Source: Gaiellasilicea sp963749515 (GTDB taxonomy: Bacteria; Actinomycetota; Thermoleophilia; Gaiellales; Gaiellaceae). From it: a stretch of DNA of 64,000 nucleotides. The stretch is taken from positions 310,001 to 374,000 of the forward strand of contig CAVVMR010000001.1 of the NCBI GenBank assembly GCA_963749515.1. The letters are read 5' to 3'. Made by a program: the position numbers and the translations under genes. Below the pieces are notes generated by a model that was not told the DNA's origin, did not search any database, and saw nothing but the letters and a program-made list of their open reading frames with translations. Below are positions 8,256 through 16,379 of this stretch, one piece after another. How positions within the stretch are numbered: the stretch's first letter is position 1; each line of letters opens with the position of its first letter.

Positions 8256-11117
8256 TTGTCACCCTGGTTCCGAAGGAAGCGCAAGGAAACGACCGACCAG
8301 CAGGCGCCAGAAGCGCCCGCGCCAGCACCACAGCCGCCACAGGCTGAGCAGCCCACCGCGGCTCAGGCCGCGGCGACAACCGATCCCGCCAAACGCCGCA
8401 GTCGCGGCAGCCGTGGCGGACGGGGACGCAAGAAGCCCGGCGCCGCCACGACTGCGACCGCCGAGAAGGCGGACGAGAAGCCCGAGCAGAAGCCGCAGCC
8501 CGCAAAGCGGGAGCGCAAGGCCCCTGAGCGCAGCCAGCGCCAGGAGCGTCGCGCCAACCAGCAGGGCAATCGCCGCCGCGTCCCGCAGAAGCGTGCGCCG
8601 CTGCCGAAGGCGAAGCGGGAGCTGCTGATCTCCGTCGACGTCGGCGAGCAGCGCGTCGCGATTCTCGAGGACGACCGCGTCGCCGAGGTCTATCTCGAGC
8701 GTCCCGAGCGTCGCTCGATCGCCGGGAACATCTATCTCGGCACCGTCGACAACGTGCTGCCCGGAATGGAGGCCGCGTTCGTCGAGATCGGTCTCGAGAA
8801 GAACGGCTTCCTGTACGTCGACGAGATCGTCGTGCCCGAGCTCGAGGGCAAGCGGCACGGCAAGAAGATCACCGACCTGATCGCGCGCGGCCAGCAGATC
8901 ATGGTGCAGGCCGTCAAGGATCCGATGAAGACGAAGGGGGCGCGGCTCACGACCGAGATCTCACTTCCCGGCCGCTTCCTCGTGTTCGTTCCGCAGGGCG
9001 AAGGGCTCGGCGTCTCGCGCCGGCTCGACGACGGCGAGCGCAACCGCCTCAAGGAGATCATCAAGAACCTCGACGCGAAAGAGGGCGGCATCATCGTCCG
9101 CACCGCGGCCGAGGGCGCGTCGGCGGAGGACATCGAGCGCGACCTCGTCTTCCTGCAGCGGCTCTGGAAGAACATCCAATCGAAGGCGAAGACCGCCAAG
9201 GCGCCGGCACTCGTGTACCAGGAAGCCGAGCTGCCGCTTCGGATCGTCCGCGACCTGTTCGCGGGCGACTTCGAGAGCGCGCTGATCGACCACGAGCGCA
9301 CCTACAAGCGGATCGTCGGCTACCTGAAGAAGACCTCGCCCCACATGCTCGAGCGCGTGCAGCACTACAAGGAGAAGACGCCGCTCTTCGAGGGGACGGG
9401 CGTCGACGCCGAGATCCGCTCCACGCTCAACCGGCGCGTCGATCTCCCCTCCGGCGGCTACCTGGTCTTCGACTACGCGGAGGCGTTCACCGTCATCGAC
9501 GTGAACACCGGCCGCTTCGTCGGCTCCCGCTCGAAGAACTCCACCGGCCGGCTCGAGGACACGATCACCAAGAACAACCTCGAGGCGGTGAAGGAGGTCG
9601 TGCGCCAGCTGCGGCTGCGCGACATCGGCGGCATCATCGTCATCGACTTCATCGACATGGCGAACCCGAAGAACCGGGCGACCGTCGAGGAGGCGCTCCG
9701 CACCGAGCTCGAGCGCGACCGGACGAAGACCTACGTCGTCGAGATCTCGCCGCTCGGGCTCGTCGAGATGACACGGCAGAACGTCACCGACGGCCCCCGC
9801 GAGATCCTGACCAAGAAGTGCCCGACGTGTGCCGGCGACGGCATCGTCCTCTCCGAGGCCTCGGCCGCTCTCGAGGTCGAGCGGCGCCTGCGCACACTCG
9901 CCGCCGGGTCACGGGCCCAGGCATTCCGGATCGAGGTGAGCCCCAGGACCGCCTCGCTGCTCCTGGGAGGGGGTGGGAAGCGGCTCGCCGAGATCGAGGA
10001 AGCGGCCAAGAAGCGGTTCTTCCTGACATCGAAGGAAGGTGTCCATGCAGACCACGCGGCCGTCCTCGCGGAGGGCAAGCTCGTCGACCTGCAACCCGAG
10101 TCGCCCATCGCCGAGGGGGCCGAGGTCGAGGTGAAGCTGGTCGAGGTCGACAAGCACGACGCCGGCTCCGCGGCCGGCAAGCTCGACGGACTGGACGTCG
10201 TCGTCGGCGGAGCCGCGAAGCTCGTCGGTAAGAAGGCCAAAGTGCGCATCGAGCGTGTGCTCGATGGCGTCGCCTACGCCGCCTTGCTCACGTCTGCGGC
10301 AACGAAGACCGCGGAGCCGATCACGTTCGAGAGCGAGGCCGAGAAGCCCACGCGCGCACCGAGCCGGGCGAAGAAGGCCGTCGAGGCCGAGATCGACGGG
10401 ACAGCGCCGGCGGACAAGGCACCCGAGCCCGACGCTCCGGCCGAGGAGCCGGCGGAGGAGCCGCTGGTCGAGCCCGATCTCGGCGAGGCCGAGCTCGACG
10501 ACGAGCCCGAGGACGAGCCGGAAGAAGCGATCGAGGGCGAGACGACTCCTGCCGCGGACGGGGCAGCGGTGAAGAAGAAGACGCGGCGCGGCTCGCGCGG
10601 CGGGCGCAATCGCAAGAAGAAGCCCGCAGGCGCGGTCGCGGAGGCTGACGCAAGCACCGACGGCGCCGAGGCCGAAGCCGAAGCGACGGCGAGCGCGGAC
10701 GACGAGTCCCCGTCTCCGGCTGCACCACGGATCCACGTTCCCGACTTCGAGCTCGGCGGCGACGAGAAGCCGGCGCGCAAGCGCTCCGCTCCGAAGCCCA
10801 AGCCGTCGGCCACCGAGGAGGACGAGGCGGCCGAGCCCGCTGCCGACGCGGCTGCAGCCTCGACCACCGAAGACGGCGATGCGGCGCCGGCGAAGAAGAA
10901 GACGCGCCGTGGCTCGCGCGGAGGCCGCAACCGGAAGAAGCCCGCGGCAGGCGTCGCGTCCGCGGGTGCGGCAGCGGCGGTCGCGAGCGAGAACGGGGCC
11001 GAGGCGTCGATCGAACCGGCCGTTGCCGACGAGCCGGACTCCTCCGGCAACGGCGCCGAGCCGGCCGCGGACGAGTACGTCCCGATGTCGGAATGGCTCG
11101 ACGACCTGGACGCGTAG
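8256..11117 (+). CDS. rne: Ribonuclease E/G with RGG-type basic repeats
   Basis: A 953-residue endoribonuclease for mRNA decay and rRNA processing. A basic, Ala/Pro-rich N-terminal extension (about 1-115) precedes the S1-bearing catalytic core (about 118-560). The core has GTVDNVLPGMEAAFVEIG, the two metal-binding aspartate segments IDVNTG (D415) and VIDFIDM (D464), and the zinc-link CPTCAGDG (C522, C525). The tail (about 680-953) is acidic and Pro/Ala-rich, broken by two KKKTRRGSRGGRNRKK blocks; a similar RGSRGGRGRKK block lies near residue 50. These likely bind RNA or partners. The TTG start has a GAGGAGAAG Shine-Dalgarno. It heads the gene cluster for L21, L27, Obg, NadD and RsfS. Confidence 0.95.
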   Translation: MSPWFRRKRKETTDQQAPEAPAPAPQPPQAEQPTAAQAAATTDPAKRRSRGSRGGRGRKKPGAATTATAEKADEKPEQKPQPAKRERKAPERSQRQERRANQQGNRRRVPQKRAPLPKAKRELLISVDVGEQRVAILEDDRVAEVYLERPERRSIAGNIYLGTVDNVLPGMEAAFVEIGLEKNGFLYVDEIVVPELEGKRHGKKITDLIARGQQIMVQAVKDPMKTKGARLTTEISLPGRFLVFVPQGEGLGVSRRLDDGERNRLKEIIKNLDAKEGGIIVRTAAEGASAEDIERDLVFLQRLWKNIQSKAKTAKAPALVYQEAELPLRIVRDLFAGDFESALIDHERTYKRIVGYLKKTSPHMLERVQHYKEKTPLFEGTGVDAEIRSTLNRRVDLPSGGYLVFDYAEAFTVIDVNTGRFVGSRSKNSTGRLEDTITKNNLEAVKEVVRQLRLRDIGGIIVIDFIDMANPKNRATVEEALRTELERDRTKTYVVEISPLGLVEMTRQNVTDGPREILTKKCPTCAGDGIVLSEASAALEVERRLRTLAAGSRAQAFRIEVSPRTASLLLGGGGKRLAEIEEAAKKRFFLTSKEGVHADHAAVLAEGKLVDLQPESPIAEGAEVEVKLVEVDKHDAGSAAGKLDGLDVVVGGAAKLVGKKAKVRIERVLDGVAYAALLTSAATKTAEPITFESEAEKPTRAPSRAKKAVEAEIDGTAPADKAPEPDAPAEEPAEEPLVEPDLGEAELDDEPEDEPEEAIEGETTPAADGAAVKKKTRRGSRGGRNRKKKPAGAVAEADASTDGAEAEAEATASADDESPSPAAPRIHVPDFELGGDEKPARKRSAPKPKPSATEEDEAAEPAADAAAASTTEDGDAAPAKKKTRRGSRGGRNRKKPAAGVASAGAAAAVASENGAEASIEPAVADEPDSSGNGAEPAADEYVPMSEWLDDLDA

Positions 11118-11121
11118 TCGC

Positions 11122-11166
11122 TACAATCCATCGGCTCGCGGGCCCCCGGCCCGCGTTCCTACGCTT
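11122..11166 (+). promoter_or_regulatory. rplU promoter and leader hairpin
   Basis: A GC-TACAAT extended -10 element lies at 11120-11127, immediately after the rne stop. Transcription would begin near 11134, so the mRNA starts almost directly in a perfect 8-bp hairpin (11137-11144/11148-11155, loop CCC). Leaders of L21-L27 operons are known regulatory RNAs in several bacteria; whether this hairpin binds L21 is inference. Confidence 0.6.
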
Positions 11167-11745
11167 ATGAGCACCTACGCGATCATCGCCGTCGGAGGCA
11201 AGCAGTACCGCGTCCACGAGGGCGAGAAGCTGCTCGTGGACCGGCTCAAGCACGGTGAAGGGAACACCTTCCAGCCGACCGTGCTCCTCATCGGCGGCGA
11301 CGGTGGCACCGATCTCTCTCCCACCGCGACGGTCACGGCGCGCGTGGTCGCAGACGTGAAGGGCGCGAAGATCCGGATCGGCAAATACCGCCCGAAGAAC
11401 GGCTACAAGAAGCACACCGGCTTCCGCGCGAGCCTGTCGCAGATCGAGATCGAGTCGATCGGCGGCAAGAAGCGCGCCCCGGCCAAGGCGGAGCCGAAGG
11501 CAGGGGCCAAGAAGGAGGCTCCGACCGCCTCGAAGAAGAGCGAAGCGGCTGCACCGGCCGAGGATCGCGTCAAGGGCATGCCGGCCGGCTACGAGGAGCT
11601 GACCGTCGCCGCGATCAAGGAGCAGTCCACCGGCTGGACGCGTCCGATGCTCGAGGCAGCGCACGAATACGAGCAGGCTCACGGCAAGCGCAAGGGCGCC
11701 CTCGCAGCAATCGAGAGTGCGCTCGCAGAGAAGGAGAGCGACTAA
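11167..11745 (+). CDS. rplU: 50S ribosomal protein L21 with C-terminal helical extension
   Basis: A 192-residue protein; bacterial L21 is normally about 103 residues. The first ~103 residues are ordinary L21 (YAIIAVGGKQYRV start, KYRPKNGYKKHTGFR, ending near the IEIESI strand). A Lys/Ala-rich linker follows (about 105-137). The last ~53 residues form a separate helical domain with pattern GYEEL-TVAAIKEQ and EYEQAHGKRKGALAAIE. That domain resembles a small helical module I associate with other actinobacterial proteins (Y-x-E-L-T-V...Y-E-x-A-H-x-x-R), though I cannot verify this. The stop overlaps rpmA (TAATG). Confidence 0.95.
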   Translation: MSTYAIIAVGGKQYRVHEGEKLLVDRLKHGEGNTFQPTVLLIGGDGGTDLSPTATVTARVVADVKGAKIRIGKYRPKNGYKKHTGFRASLSQIEIESIGGKKRAPAKAEPKAGAKKEAPTASKKSEAAAPAEDRVKGMPAGYEELTVAAIKEQSTGWTRPMLEAAHEYEQAHGKRKGALAAIESALAEKESD

Positions 11746-12020
11746 TGGCTCACAAGAAAGGTCTCGGTTCCTCCCGTAACGGTCGCGACTCGAACGCGAA
11801 GCGGCTCGGCGTCAAGGTCTTCGGCGGCGAGAAGGTCAAGTCGGGGATGATCATCGTCCGCCAGCGCGGCACGCGGTTCCGCCCCGGCCCCGGCACGGAC
11901 ATCGGCCGTGACGACACGATCTTCGCCGTCCGCGAAGGAACGGTCGAGTTCCGCACGTCCGGCGAAAAGCGCTTCATCTCGGTCGCGGGCGAGGCAGCCG
12001 ACCAGGCTCCCCAGTCGTGA
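11745..12020 (+). CDS. rpmA: 50S ribosomal protein L27
   Basis: A 91-residue L27, normal length. It starts AHKKGLGSSRNGRDSNAKRLG with the conserved basic N-terminal arm reaching toward the peptidyl-transferase centre, and contains the family motif RQRGTRFRPGPG. There is no Firmicutes-type cleavable N-terminal extension. The ATG shares its first base with the rplU stop, so the two ribosomal proteins are coupled. Confidence 0.97.
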   Translation: MAHKKGLGSSRNGRDSNAKRLGVKVFGGEKVKSGMIIVRQRGTRFRPGPGTDIGRDDTIFAVREGTVEFRTSGEKRFISVAGEAADQAPQS

Positions 12021-12023
12021 CGT

Positions 12024-12095
12024 GGGGCCGCAAGCGGCCCCCTTTAGGGATTTTCGCGTGATGAGCATCCGCTTCTGCGGATGCTCATCCTGCGC
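12024..12095 (+). repeat. Composite stem-loop repeat, copy B
   Basis: Stem 1 GGGGCCGC/GCGGCCCC (12024-12031/12034-12041, loop AA) is followed by the linker CTTTAGGGATTTTCGCG, then the 13-bp stem 2 (12060-12072/12077-12089, loop TTCT) and CTGCGC. It has the same order and orientation as copy A. It sits four bases after the rpmA stop and ends 11 bases before obgE, so it may also act as a terminator or RNA-processing site between ribosomal protein genes and obgE. Confidence 0.85.
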
Positions 12096-12106
12096 AAACT
12101 AGAACA

Positions 12107-13300
12107 GTGTTCCACGATCGCGCCCGCATCGAGGTGCTGGCGGGCCGCGGTGGCGACGGAGGCCTGAGCTTCCGGCGCGAGAAGCACGTCCCGAAGGGCG
12201 GTCCGGACGGCGGCGACGGCGGCCGCGGCGGCGACGTCGTGCTCGTCGCAGACCCTGCGCTTCGAGATCTCTCGTCGCTCCGGGCCAAGACGAAGTTCAA
12301 GGCGGGCCGCGGCGAGCCCGGACGCGGTTCCCGCAAGCACGGCGCGGACGGCGAGACCGTCGAGCTCGCCGTCCCTGTCGGCACGCAGGCGTACGGCGTC
12401 GAGGGCGACCTGATCGCCGATCTCGTTCGGCCCGACTCGCGCGTCGTGCTGGCACGAGGTGGCAACGGCGGCCGCGGCAATGCGCGCTACGCGACGCCGA
12501 CCCGGCAGGCTCCGCGCTTCGCGGAGGTGGGCGAGCCGGCGGGGGAGGCGGAGGTGGAGCTGCGGTTGAAGCTGCTTGCCGACGCCGCTATGGCGGGGCT
12601 CCCGAACGCCGGCAAGTCGTCGCTGCTGCGCCGCATCTCGAACGCCAAGCCGAAGGTCGCGGACTACCCGTTCACGACGCTTGCGCCTGTGCTCGGCACG
12701 GTCGAGTCGCCGGATGGGGCGCAGCTCACGGTCGCGGACGTACCCGGCCTGATCGAGGGCGCCAGCGAGGGGATCGGGCTCGGGCACGAGTTCCTCGCCC
12801 ATCTCGAGCGCGCACGGCTGCTCCTGCACGTGATCGATGCCTCCGAAGAGGACGTCGAGGAGCGCTTCCGCACGATCGACAGCGAGCTCGCTCTCTACGG
12901 AGCCGGCCTCGACGAGCGGCCGCAGGCAATCGTCCTGAACAAGATCGACCTCCTGCCGGAGGCTCCCGTCTTCCCGGTCGAGGACGAGCGGATCGTCGGT
13001 GTCTTCGCCGTCTCGTGTGCCACGGGCGCCGGGATCGACGACCTCAAGTTCGCGCTCTTCCGGCTTTGTCCAGCCGCGCCCGAGCCGAAAGCGGACGAGG
13101 CCCCCGCGGTGCCGGAGTTCCTCGAATACCGTCCGCAGCCTCCGGCACGCCGCACGTACCGGATCTACCGCACCGACCGAGGTTTCCGCATCATCGGCGA
13201 CGCGCCGCAGGGCGAGGAGCTCGAGGCCGTGCTCAAGGCGGCAGGAGCGCGCAAGGGGCACGACGTCGAGATCGGCGAGGAGACGTTGGAATGGCAATAG
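12107..13300 (+). CDS. obgE: GTPase Obg/CgtA
   Basis: A 397-residue GTPase of ribosome assembly and stress control. The glycine-rich Obg fold (about 1-155) has GRGGDGGLSFRREKHVPKGG and repeated GG-x-GG turns. The G domain has G1 GLPNAGKSS near residue 163, the DVPGLIEGAS switch II segment and NKID. The C-terminal ~70 residues match the OCT domain (YRIYRTDRGFRIIGD). The GTG start at 12107 follows repeat copy B. The 3' end overlaps nadD by 10 nt. Confidence 0.97.
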   Translation: MFHDRARIEVLAGRGGDGGLSFRREKHVPKGGPDGGDGGRGGDVVLVADPALRDLSSLRAKTKFKAGRGEPGRGSRKHGADGETVELAVPVGTQAYGVEGDLIADLVRPDSRVVLARGGNGGRGNARYATPTRQAPRFAEVGEPAGEAEVELRLKLLADAAMAGLPNAGKSSLLRRISNAKPKVADYPFTTLAPVLGTVESPDGAQLTVADVPGLIEGASEGIGLGHEFLAHLERARLLLHVIDASEEDVEERFRTIDSELALYGAGLDERPQAIVLNKIDLLPEAPVFPVEDERIVGVFAVSCATGAGIDDLKFALFRLCPAAPEPKADEAPAVPEFLEYRPQPPARRTYRIYRTDRGFRIIGDAPQGEELEAVLKAAGARKGHDVEIGEETLEWQ

Positions 13301-13824
13301 GGATTTTCGGCGGCGCGTTCGACCCGCCGCACAACGGTCACGTCGCGCTCGCCCGCACGGCGGTGGAGAAGCTCGGCCTCGAGCGCCTCGATGTGAAGGT
13401 TGTCGTCGCGCCCGGTCACAAGGAGACCGTCGCTCCCGCGGAGCACCGGCTCGAGCTGGCACGGCTTGCGTTCGCGGGCCTCGGAACGGTCGAGCCGGAG
13501 CTGTACGAGTACACGGTCGACGCGCTCGAGGCGAGCGGCTACGAGGATCCCGTCTTCCTGATCGGCGCCGACGAGCTCGCCGACCTCCCGACGTGGAAGG
13601 AGCCGGAGCGCGTGCTCGAGCTGGCGCGGCTGGGAGTCGCGACACGACCCGGCTACCGGCCGGAGGCGACCTCGCCCAGGATCGAGATCTTCGAGCTCGA
13701 GCCGCACCCGGTCTCCTCGTCCGAGATCCGCGACCGTGTGCGGCGCGGCGAGCCGATCGACGGGCTCGTGCCGGACGCAGTCGCGACGCGGATCGCAGAG
13801 CTCGGGCTCTACCGGGATGCCTGA
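13291..13824 (+). CDS. nadD: Nicotinate-nucleotide adenylyltransferase
   Basis: A 177-residue nucleotidyltransferase, slightly short for NadD (about 190-215). The N terminus has GIFGGAFDPPHNGHV with the HxGH catalytic motif, and the C-terminal part has VSSSEIRDRVRRGEPI, equivalent to the ISST-x-IR ATP-binding motif. The FLIGADELADLPTW segment is the usual NadD active-site loop. It converts nicotinate mononucleotide to deamido-NAD. Its start lies inside the end of obgE (10-nt overlap), and rsfS follows 12 nt later; obg-nadD-rsfS is a conserved order. Confidence 0.93.
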   Translation: MAIGIFGGAFDPPHNGHVALARTAVEKLGLERLDVKVVVAPGHKETVAPAEHRLELARLAFAGLGTVEPELYEYTVDALEASGYEDPVFLIGADELADLPTWKEPERVLELARLGVATRPGYRPEATSPRIEIFELEPHPVSSSEIRDRVRRGEPIDGLVPDAVATRIAELGLYRDA

Positions 13825-13836
13825 GAGCCGCCGTTC

Positions 13837-14211
13837 GTGGCTACACTGACTGCTCTGACTTCGATCGATCAAGCACGCCGGATCGCCGCTCTCGCGAGCG
13901 AAAAGCTGGCAGAAGACGTCGTCATCCTCGACATGAGACCCGTGTGCGTCTACACGGACTTCTTCGTGCTCGCGACCGGCCGCAACGCGCGCCAGACGAA
14001 GGCGATCTTCGACGAGGTGCACTCGCAGCTGAAGCAGGAGGCGAAGCTGCTGCCGCGCGCGGTCGACGGGACCGCGGAGGCGGATTGGATCATCGCCGAC
14101 TATCTCGACGTCGTGCTGCACATCTTCACGCCGGACACGCGCGACTTCTACCGGCTCGAGGATCTCTGGGGCGACGTCCCCGCGGTTGACGTCGAAGCGG
14201 CGACGGCCTAG
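13837..14211 (+). CDS. rsfS: Ribosomal silencing factor RsfS
   Basis: A 124-residue RsfS/Iojap protein. Family marks are the VILDMRPVCVYTDFFVLATG stretch, with R-N-A-R-Q-T-K-A-I following, the WIIADYLDVVLHIF strand and a C-terminal YRLEDLW motif. RsfS binds L14 and blocks subunit joining during starvation. GTG start; it lies directly before tRNA-Ala, whose promoter overlaps the rsfS stop. Confidence 0.95.
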   Translation: MATLTALTSIDQARRIAALASEKLAEDVVILDMRPVCVYTDFFVLATGRNARQTKAIFDEVHSQLKQEAKLLPRAVDGTAEADWIIADYLDVVLHIFTPDTRDFYRLEDLWGDVPAVDVEAATA

Positions 14212-14230
14212 CTACAATCACCGAGTCCCA

Positions 14231-14303
14231 GGGGCCATAGCTCAGCTGGGAGAGCGTCTGGCTGGCAGCCAGAAGGTCGCCGGTTCGAGCCCGGCTGGCT
14301 CCA
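14231..14303 (+). tRNA. tRNA-Ala (anticodon GGC)
   Basis: A 73-nt cloverleaf. Acceptor arms GGGGCCA/TGGCTCC pair with one G-T; the D-arm region is TAGCTCAGCTGGGAGAG; the anticodon loop CTGGCAG sits in stem TCTGG/CCAGA; the T-loop is GGTTCGAGCC with flanking stem. The discriminator is A and CCA is not encoded. A TACAAT hexamer at 14213-14218 lies 12 nt before the 5' end and is the likely -10. Six bases after the gene begins repeat copy C. Confidence 0.96.
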
Positions 14304-14309
14304 TTTTCG

Positions 14310-14381
14310 GCGCAGGTCACAAATCTGCGGAAGCAGATTTGTGACGCGCAAGACCCCTGAAGGGAGCCGCTTTGCGGCTCC
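14310..14381 (-). repeat. Composite stem-loop repeat, copy C (inverted)
   Basis: Read on the minus strand this has the same order as copies A and B: stem 1 (8 bp, 14363-14370/14374-14381, loop 3), linker CTTCAGGGGTCTTGCGC, stem 2 (13 bp, 14316-14328/14333-14345, loop of four), CTGCGC. It starts seven bases after tRNA-Ala(GGC). Stem 2 keeps the inner ATCTGC/GCAGAT block seen in copy D. Confidence 0.85.
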
Positions 14382-14529
14382 GGCCGCTTCTGTCGGAGTG
14401 GCTGACGGGAGACTCTTGTCGGCTCCGGGCATTTCTGTGAGAGGGTTTGCGTTGTGAACGGGCAGGTGGCGCTGCGGAAGAAACGCCCGTGCCATCGCGT
14501 CCTGTTGGAAAGCTCCAGAGGAGGAAAAG

Positions 14530-15189
14530 ATGACGTTGCAGATCGGTGAGACGGCACCCGATTTCGAGGCGCAGACCACAGAGGGTCCGATCAAGTTCCA
14601 CGACTGGATCGGGGAGTCCTGGGCGGTGCTGTTCTCGCATCCACGGGACTTCACTCCCGTGTGCACGACGGAGCTCGGCTACATGGCCAAGATCAAGCCC
14701 GAGTTCGATCGCCGGAACGTCAAGGTGCTCGGTCTCTCGGTCGATCCGGTCGAGAACCACACGAAGTGGGCGGCGGACATCGAGGAGACGCAGGGCCACG
14801 CTCCGAACTATCCGATGATCGGCGACGCGGACTACAGCGTCTCGAAGCTCTACGGGATGCTTCCGGCCGACGTCTCGGGCGACCCGACCCAGCGCACACC
14901 GGCCGACAACCAGACCGTGCGCAACGTGTTCGTCGTCGGCCCGGACAAGAAGGTCAAGCTCGTCCTCGTCTACCCGATGACCACGGGCCGCAACTTCGAC
15001 GAGGTGCTGCGCGTGATCGACTCGCTGCAGATGACCGCCAAGCACAAGGTTGCGACACCGGTGAACTGGAAGCAGGGCGACGACGTGATCATCGCCGGCT
15101 CCGTCTCCAACGACGAGGCCAAGGAGACCTATCCGGAGGGCTGGAAGGAGCCGAAGCCGTACATCCGGATCGTGCCGCAGCCGCGCTGA
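14530..15189 (+). CDS. 1-Cys peroxiredoxin (Prx6 type)
   Basis: A 219-residue peroxiredoxin. The peroxidatic site is FTPVCTTE with C45, followed by the Prx6 C-terminal dimerisation segment ending GWKEPKPYIRIV. Length and that C terminus match the Prx6 subfamily rather than AhpC. It reduces hydrogen peroxide and organic peroxides; the thiol donor is not evident. A GAGGAGGAAAAG ribosome-binding site precedes the ATG. The following reductase gene is close (31 bp), and both are preceded by an identical 12-mer. Confidence 0.94.
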   Translation: MTLQIGETAPDFEAQTTEGPIKFHDWIGESWAVLFSHPRDFTPVCTTELGYMAKIKPEFDRRNVKVLGLSVDPVENHTKWAADIEETQGHAPNYPMIGDADYSVSKLYGMLPADVSGDPTQRTPADNQTVRNVFVVGPDKKVKLVLVYPMTTGRNFDEVLRVIDSLQMTAKHKVATPVNWKQGDDVIIAGSVSNDEAKETYPEGWKEPKPYIRIVPQPR

Positions 15190-15220
15190 TCGAGTAGCCG
15201 CGCTGTGAGAGGGTGTCCGC

Positions 15221-16216
15221 GTGAACCGGCAGATCACGCTGGCCGCGCGACCCACGGGACTCCCGCAGGAGTCTGACTTCGCGCTGGTCGAGTCGGAGAT
15301 CCCGCAGCCCCGCGCGGGAGAGGTCCTCGTGCGCTCGCACTGGCTCTCGGTCGACCCGTACATGCGCGCGCGGATGAGCGAGGCGCGCTCGTACGCGAAG
15401 TCGACCGAGGTCGGTGAGCCGATGACCGGTCAGGTTGTCGGCGAGGTCGCGGAGAGTGACGACCGGCGCTTCGCGCCCGGCGATTTCGTCGTCGGACAGC
15501 TGGGCTGGCAGGACTACGCAGTGGCTCGGGGCAGCGCGCTCCGCAAGCTCGATCCGAGTCATCCCCCGCAGACCGCGCTGCACGTGCTCGGGACGACGGG
15601 CCTCACCGCGTATTTCGGACTTCTCGACGTCGGCAAGGCGAAACCGGGTGACACCGTCGTTGTCTCCGCCGCCAGCGGTGGGGTGGGCCAGCTCGTGGGG
15701 CAGCTGGCAAAGATCGCAGGCTGCGGTCCCGTCGTCGGGCTCGCCGGGTCGGCGGAGAAGGTCAGTGATCTGACGGAGCTCTACAGCTACGACGTCGGGA
15801 TCGACTACAAGCAGGACGACGTCAACGCCAGGCTCAAGGAGGCCTGCCCGAACGGCGTCGACGTGTATTTCGACAACGTCGGCGGTGCGATCTCGGAGAC
15901 GATCTTCCGGCGTCTCGCGGTCGGCGCGCGCGTCCCGGTTTGCGGCCAGGTCTCGCAGTACAACCTCGCCGAGCCCGAGCTGGCGCCGAGGAACCTCAGC
16001 TTCCTGATCGTCTTCCGTGCCCGGCTCGAGGGCTTCCTCGTCACCGACTACATCCACCGCTTCCCCGAGGGGCTTCGCCGTCTCGGCACCTTGCTCGCCG
16101 AGGGCAAGCTGCGCTACCGGGAGGACGTGACGGAGGGCCTCGAGAATGCGCCGGCGGCGTTCATGGGCCTGTTCCGCGGCGAGAACCGCGGCAAGGCGCT
16201 CGTCAAGATCGTCTAG
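15221..16216 (+). CDS. Zinc-independent MDR oxidoreductase (enone/alkenal reductase-like)
   Basis: A 331-residue medium-chain dehydrogenase/reductase without the structural or catalytic zinc cysteines. Hallmarks of the prostaglandin-reductase/CurA/2-alkenal reductase group are LSVDPYMRARM near residue 43, the LGTTGLTAYFGLLDVG segment, and the cofactor motif SAASGGVGQLVGQLAK. It likely uses NADPH to reduce the C=C bond of reactive enones, which fits its position after a peroxiredoxin (lipid peroxidation products); that link is inference. GTG start at 15221. Confidence 0.9.
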   Translation: MNRQITLAARPTGLPQESDFALVESEIPQPRAGEVLVRSHWLSVDPYMRARMSEARSYAKSTEVGEPMTGQVVGEVAESDDRRFAPGDFVVGQLGWQDYAVARGSALRKLDPSHPPQTALHVLGTTGLTAYFGLLDVGKAKPGDTVVVSAASGGVGQLVGQLAKIAGCGPVVGLAGSAEKVSDLTELYSYDVGIDYKQDDVNARLKEACPNGVDVYFDNVGGAISETIFRRLAVGARVPVCGQVSQYNLAEPELAPRNLSFLIVFRARLEGFLVTDYIHRFPEGLRRLGTLLAEGKLRYREDVTEGLENAPAAFMGLFRGENRGKALVKIV

Positions 16217-16232
16217 ATCAGCCGTGACCGTT

Positions 16233-16267
16233 GCGGACACGACGGGGTCTGACCCCAGACATGTCCC
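16233..16267. repeat. GGGGTCTGACCCC-type repeat, unit 1
   Basis: The 35-bp segment begins GCGGACACGACGGGGTCTG, continues ACCCCAGACATGTCCC, and contains the palindrome GGGGTC-T-GACCCC. It lies between the MDR gene and the converging DUF72 gene. A near-identical unit lies 147 bp further on. Confidence 0.8.
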
Positions 16268-16379
16268 GCGCGGACGTGCCGGGGCTCAGGACCGTCTCCC
16301 ACCGTCGCTTACGCCCGGCGCGCAAGCCTTACCACGACTGGGCTTGCCGGTATGGGCGCTCCGCACGGACCCGGCCGCT

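Noticed and set aside
8168..8347. A 59-residue upstream reading frame overlapping the start of rne.
   Set aside because: It has an ATG and a possible -10, but no ribosome-binding site and an unremarkable sequence. Kept only as a note in the rne leader entry.
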